A DNA stretch of 35,032 bases, from positions 1 through 35,032 of the forward strand of contig BQJU01000077.1 in the NCBI GenBank assembly GCA_021604865.1, written 5' to 3'. The stretch is from Saprospiraceae bacterium. Its GTDB lineage: Bacteria; Bacteroidota; Bacteroidia; Chitinophagales; Saprospiraceae. This document shows positions 32,230 to 35,032 of the stretch, in pieces (within the stretch, counting starts at the first letter, position 1; each line of letters starts with the position of its first letter). The position numbers were made by a program, and so were the translations under genes. The notes beneath the pieces were generated by a model. It saw only the letters and a program-made list of their open reading frames with translations. It did no database searches and had not been told where the DNA came from.

Positions 32230-33279
32230 TCACTCCACTCCTGCCTCCAGCAAAGTCACCGTCCCTCCCGCTGTATTCATTCGCGCCCGAATTCCCACGG
32301 GTAGTGTACATTGATTCCTGATATGCCCAAAAGAAAAGCCATATAATACGGGTACTTTTAAATCCCCCAATCTATCCCGTAGTGTTTCCATCAGACTAAG
32401 GGAACGGTCATCTTCTTTTGGCTGGCAATCCTCGAATACCCCTAATAAAATACCGGCGGTCTGGTTCAGATCATAGGCTTGCCGCATTTGTGTCAGCATG
32501 CGATCAATGCGGTAGGGTTTTTCCCCGATTTCTTCGACGAAGAGTATTTTGTCTTTGACATCGATGGCATAAGGGGTTCCGATCATGGCTGCGAGAAGGG
32601 ATAGATTGCCACCCACCAGTGCCCCTTCTGCCACACCGTCACGGATCACTTCAGGAGTAAAGCTGTTGTGCTTTTCCGCATCAGGTTCCGTCTCCATCAT
32701 ATCAATCTGGTGGATAGGCCTTGGGTTCATCAGCAAGGCATCCAAGTGGATGCGATTGTAATCAGTAAAGGTCGAGGCGGCCACTGGACCATGAAAGCCA
32801 ACCAGTCCGGTTTCTTGTTGAATGGCATTGAGCAAGGCTGTGATGTCACTGTAACCAATCAATGCTTTGGGGTGTTTTTTGATCAATTCATAATTAATCA
32901 TAGGCAGCAGGCGACTACAGCCATAACCACCTCGGGCACACCAGATGCCAGCTACTTCTTCATCGGCAAACATGGTATGTAAATCCTCCAGCCGTTCCTT
33001 ATCAGTACCTGCATTAAACCCACGCTCTGCACGTATATGTTCCCCCATCTTGACCAGGAAACCCATCTCCTCCATATTACTAATCGCCTTTTCCAAAGAC
33101 TCATCATCGATATAACTCCCCGGAGTTATCAATCCAATGGTGTCCCCTTTTTTAAGTCGTTTGGGTTTGATCAATTTATGCTGGGATGGTTGGGGAGAAT
33201 GGCTACCCCAAAGTCCCGTTCCTGTGAGTGATGCCAACGCTCCAATGCTCAATTGTTTGCCAAAGTGCCGTCTTTTCAT
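32230..33279 (-). CDS. LD-carboxypeptidase, peptidase S66 (LdcA/MccF family)
   Basis: The protein is 349 residues. The N-terminus has a basic/hydrophobic export signal (MKRRHFGKQLSIGALASLTG). The S66 catalytic triad is Ser144 (LIGYSDITALL), Glu249 (LFVEEIGEKPYRIDRML) and His319 (YGFSFGHI). Other conserved blocks are GDTIGLITPGS at 45-55 and IWCARGGYGCSRLLP at 112-126. It removes the terminal D-Ala from L,D-linked tetrapeptides, part of murein recycling. An exported form would act in the periplasm, unlike the cytosolic E. coli LdcA. It lies 52 bases after the HTTM gene on the same strand and may share its transcript. Confidence 0.92.
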   Translation of the reverse strand: MKRRHFGKQLSIGALASLTGTGLWGSHSPQPSQHKLIKPKRLKKGDTIGLITPGSYIDDESLEKAISNMEEMGFLVKMGEHIRAERGFNAGTDKERLEDLHTMFADEEVAGIWCARGGYGCSRLLPMINYELIKKHPKALIGYSDITALLNAIQQETGLVGFHGPVAASTFTDYNRIHLDALLMNPRPIHQIDMMETEPDAEKHNSFTPEVIRDGVAEGALVGGNLSLLAAMIGTPYAIDVKDKILFVEEIGEKPYRIDRMLTQMRQAYDLNQTAGILLGVFEDCQPKEDDRSLSLMETLRDRLGDLKVPVLYGFSFGHIRNQCTLPVGIRARMNTAGGTVTLLEAGVE

Positions 33280-33331
33280 GCTTTGATTTATTTATGATTG
33301 ATGACAAATGCTGTGGTTGTTCCATTACCTC

Positions 33332-34720
33332 TCATTCTTCATTCCTCGCTTCTTCCATTGGTAAAATCCAATCCGAATGCTGGAAAAATGACCATTTCAC
33401 TTTGGCCAGGTCAACTTCCGGATCGATATAATATTGGTACGAACCATCATTCAGTTTTGCTTTGATTTTAGCATAGATTTCTACTTGTTCCCCTTTGGCA
33501 AGATATTCATCTCTAAGGTGGTGTGCAAATTGCAGGATCATATCCGGATGGGAAAATAATTTTCGACGCTGTTTGTCGAGCAATAAAGTGTCGAGTCTTA
33601 TTTGCTCGGTTTCACCGCCAGGCAGGTGTTTTATTTCAAAATAACCGCTACCTCTTTTGGCGCGCAACATCATTCGCCAGGAATAGCGATGGCCTTCTTC
33701 TGTCCAGGCCACATTGCCGGGAATAGCTAGGTGACGCAAGGGAATCAGCAAATGTAAACCAACCAAAACAATCAACCCAGAGGTGATAAATGGCCGCCAT
33801 TTTCGGTCGTTTTGCCAGAAATTCATATTGGCTTCTGATAGGACGGGTTCAGGCACTGCTGGGATCTTCTTTTCCAGCCAGGGGATTTTCTTTCGAAACC
33901 AATTAATGGTCCACCGTGGCCAGGAGGGTGGAAAAAACAACAAGGTCAGAGCCACCGACATATAAGGGAAGATACCAATGTTGAAAATCAAAAAATTACA
34001 AAAATGGAAAAATACGACCGCTAGTAACGCCCAAATACGTGTCTTTCTGAAGAGCAGGAAAAAGACCACCGTCAAATCCAGCAACAGCCCGCCATAGGCC
34101 ATAAACCAGGCCGTTCCATCCCAAGCTACCAGCGGACCTATAATGGGCAGGTTCGCTTTGTATTGCAACCATTCGAGCAACGGCACTGCCCGCAGCCAGT
34201 CCGGGTTTAATTTGGCAATGCCGCCATAGAAGTAGACAACTGCCATGAGCAATGGCAACGGCAATAAACACCAAAAGGGAATAAAATCCGTTTTGAGCGA
34301 TGGTTTGCGTACAGCATCCAAACTGAACGCCCGATGTGCTGGTAAAAAGGCCATAATCAAAGCAATCCAGCAAAATAAATAGCCATGATTCAGATAATGC
34401 GCCTTCTCAAGTAGATAGGCATAGGTAAAACCCAATGCAAAAACCCAGCTGGCCAGACGGTACCATTTGCCGAGGGTAATCAAAAGACTTGCGACCATCA
34501 GGGTAATAAAAAACAAAGACATCCAGGGCTCAGAAAATACCTTGACCCACTTGAATCCGTAATAATAAAATTGAAAATGCTCCGGATCAAAAGCCTGCTT
34601 TTCCAAATGGTAATACAACCAGGTAGCCAGGATATCAGCAAATCCCAGTATCCCGAAAACAATGCGAAAAAAAACCAAACTGGCAATATCAATTGGTCTG
34701 TAAAATACCTGCATGCTCAA
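33332..34720 (-). CDS. HTTM-domain membrane protein (vitamin K-dependent gamma-carboxylase-like)
   Basis: The protein is 462 residues. The first ~300 contain about eight hydrophobic segments arranged as in the HTTM domain: DIASLVFFRIVFGILGFADI (from residue 11), YLLEKAHYLNHGYLFCWI near 104-121, YFYGGIAKLNPDWLRAVPL and FHFCNFLIFNIGIFPYMS. The C-terminal ~150 residues are soluble (HRYSWRMMLRAKRGSGYFEI). The family includes the catalytic part of gamma-glutamyl carboxylase, but bacterial members, including this one, have no assigned substrate. Confidence 0.88.
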   Translation of the reverse strand: MSMQVFYRPIDIASLVFFRIVFGILGFADILATWLYYHLEKQAFDPEHFQFYYYGFKWVKVFSEPWMSLFFITLMVASLLITLGKWYRLASWVFALGFTYAYLLEKAHYLNHGYLFCWIALIMAFLPAHRAFSLDAVRKPSLKTDFIPFWCLLPLPLLMAVVYFYGGIAKLNPDWLRAVPLLEWLQYKANLPIIGPLVAWDGTAWFMAYGGLLLDLTVVFFLLFRKTRIWALLAVVFFHFCNFLIFNIGIFPYMSVALTLLFFPPSWPRWTINWFRKKIPWLEKKIPAVPEPVLSEANMNFWQNDRKWRPFITSGLIVLVGLHLLIPLRHLAIPGNVAWTEEGHRYSWRMMLRAKRGSGYFEIKHLPGGETEQIRLDTLLLDKQRRKLFSHPDMILQFAHHLRDEYLAKGEQVEIYAKIKAKLNDGSYQYYIDPEVDLAKVKWSFFQHSDWILPMEEARNEE

Positions 34721-34760
34721 AAATATAAATTATCATTGATTCGGGAGGGTACATGAATAT

Positions 34761-34800
34761 GTGTTTTATTCACCGCAGGGGGGCGCGGAGTTTCGCAGCG
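34761..34800 (-). repeat. CTGCGAAACTCC...CTGCGGTGAA interspersed repeat, copy 2
   Basis: Read on -, CTGCGAAACTCCGCG continues, after a run of C, to CCCTGCGGTGAATAAAACAC. This matches 16003-16047 apart from a shorter middle. Confidence 0.6.
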
Positions 34801-34890
34801 TGTTTTTTGAACTTCAGTCTTTTATGTACTTTTTCGGGAGTGGAGAATTCTGAGTAGGGCACATTTTGCTGGACACTCCCCACTCCCCTC

Positions 34891-35032
34891 TAAACCTTCC
34901 TAAACCTTCCTAAACCTTCCTAAACCTCCTAAACCCCTAAACCCCTAAACCTCCCTAAACCTTCCTAAACGCCTAAACGCCTAAACCCCTAAACCTTCCT
35001 AAACCTCCTAAACCCCTAAACCCCTAAACCCC
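34891..35032. repeat. Short tandem repeat, TAAACC-based units of 8-10 bases
   Basis: About 16 units follow each other to the window edge: TAAACCTTCC (10), TAAACCTCC (9), TAAACCTCCC (10), TAAACCCC (8) and TAAACGCC (8). The order TTCC-TCC-CCCC-CCCC occurs twice (from about 34911 and about 34994), a higher-order repeat. The array probably continues beyond the window. The complementary strand is G-rich (GGGGTTTA). Confidence 0.9.

Noticed and set aside
34891-35032. Telomere, because the complement resembles TTTAGGG repeats
   Set aside because: Units vary from 8 to 10 bases and the surrounding genes are plainly bacterial. The resemblance is most likely coincidental.
1-35032. tRNA, rRNA, riboswitch or transposase genes
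   Set aside because: I found no cloverleaf, rRNA segment, recognisable aptamer or transposase motif. Small RNAs could still be missed without computation.

Overview
The window reads as a chromosomal segment of a Bacteroidota bacterium, most likely of the Saprospiria type (inference). The evidence is a protein with a C-terminal type IX secretion (T9SS) sorting domain, a gliding-motility-type (CHU_C-like) C-terminal domain, a LytTR/LytS pair, BlaI/M56 signalling, HTTM and S74-like families, and several upstream boxes matching the Bacteroidota -7 consensus TAnnTTTG. No rRNA, tRNA, CRISPR array or transposase gene was found.

Layout. 1-5.9 kb: a truncated copy of a long-hairpin repeat, a membrane/coiled-coil protein, a caspase-family (C14) protease, an ECF sigma factor overlapping a small anti-sigma-like gene, and a ClpP paralogue, all on +. 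6-9.6 kb: a divergent pair of penicillin-recognising enzymes, an S13 D,D-carboxypeptidase lipoprotein (-) and a serine hydrolase that keeps the GH3-C-like plus beta-lactamase part of a normally larger fusion (+). 9.8-15.8 kb: a secreted T9SS protein, a hypothetical protein, a VWA-rhodanese fusion (-) and a LytS/LytTR two-component pair. 16-23.2 kb: a more AT-rich stretch with a WG-repeat lipoprotein, an ATC-hydrolase-like gene bracketed by a 10-bp inverted repeat, several palindromic repeats, two overlapping secreted-protein genes and a K+/H+ antiporter. 23.3-28.8 kb: an orphan contractile-injection-type AAA+ ATPase, a PLP enzyme with a dipeptide epimerase, and an AAA ATPase/RloB pair that resembles a defence module. 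28.9-35 kb: a BlaI repressor/M56 sensor operon whose sensor ends in eleven exact 29-residue repeats, a full copy of the hairpin repeat, an LD-carboxypeptidase, an HTTM membrane protein, and a short tandem repeat running off the window end.

How parts work together. Five loci touch the cell wall: the S13 carboxypeptidase, the serine hydrolase, the dipeptide epimerase, the LD-carboxypeptidase and BlaI/M56. Together they suggest muropeptide turnover and sensing. The caspase, sigma, anti-sigma and ClpP genes lie in a row and could form a proteolysis-controlled transcription circuit; this is inference from gene order. The intergenic DNA is rich in at least three families of long imperfect palindromes. 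Two of these have near-identical or recognisably related copies within the window.
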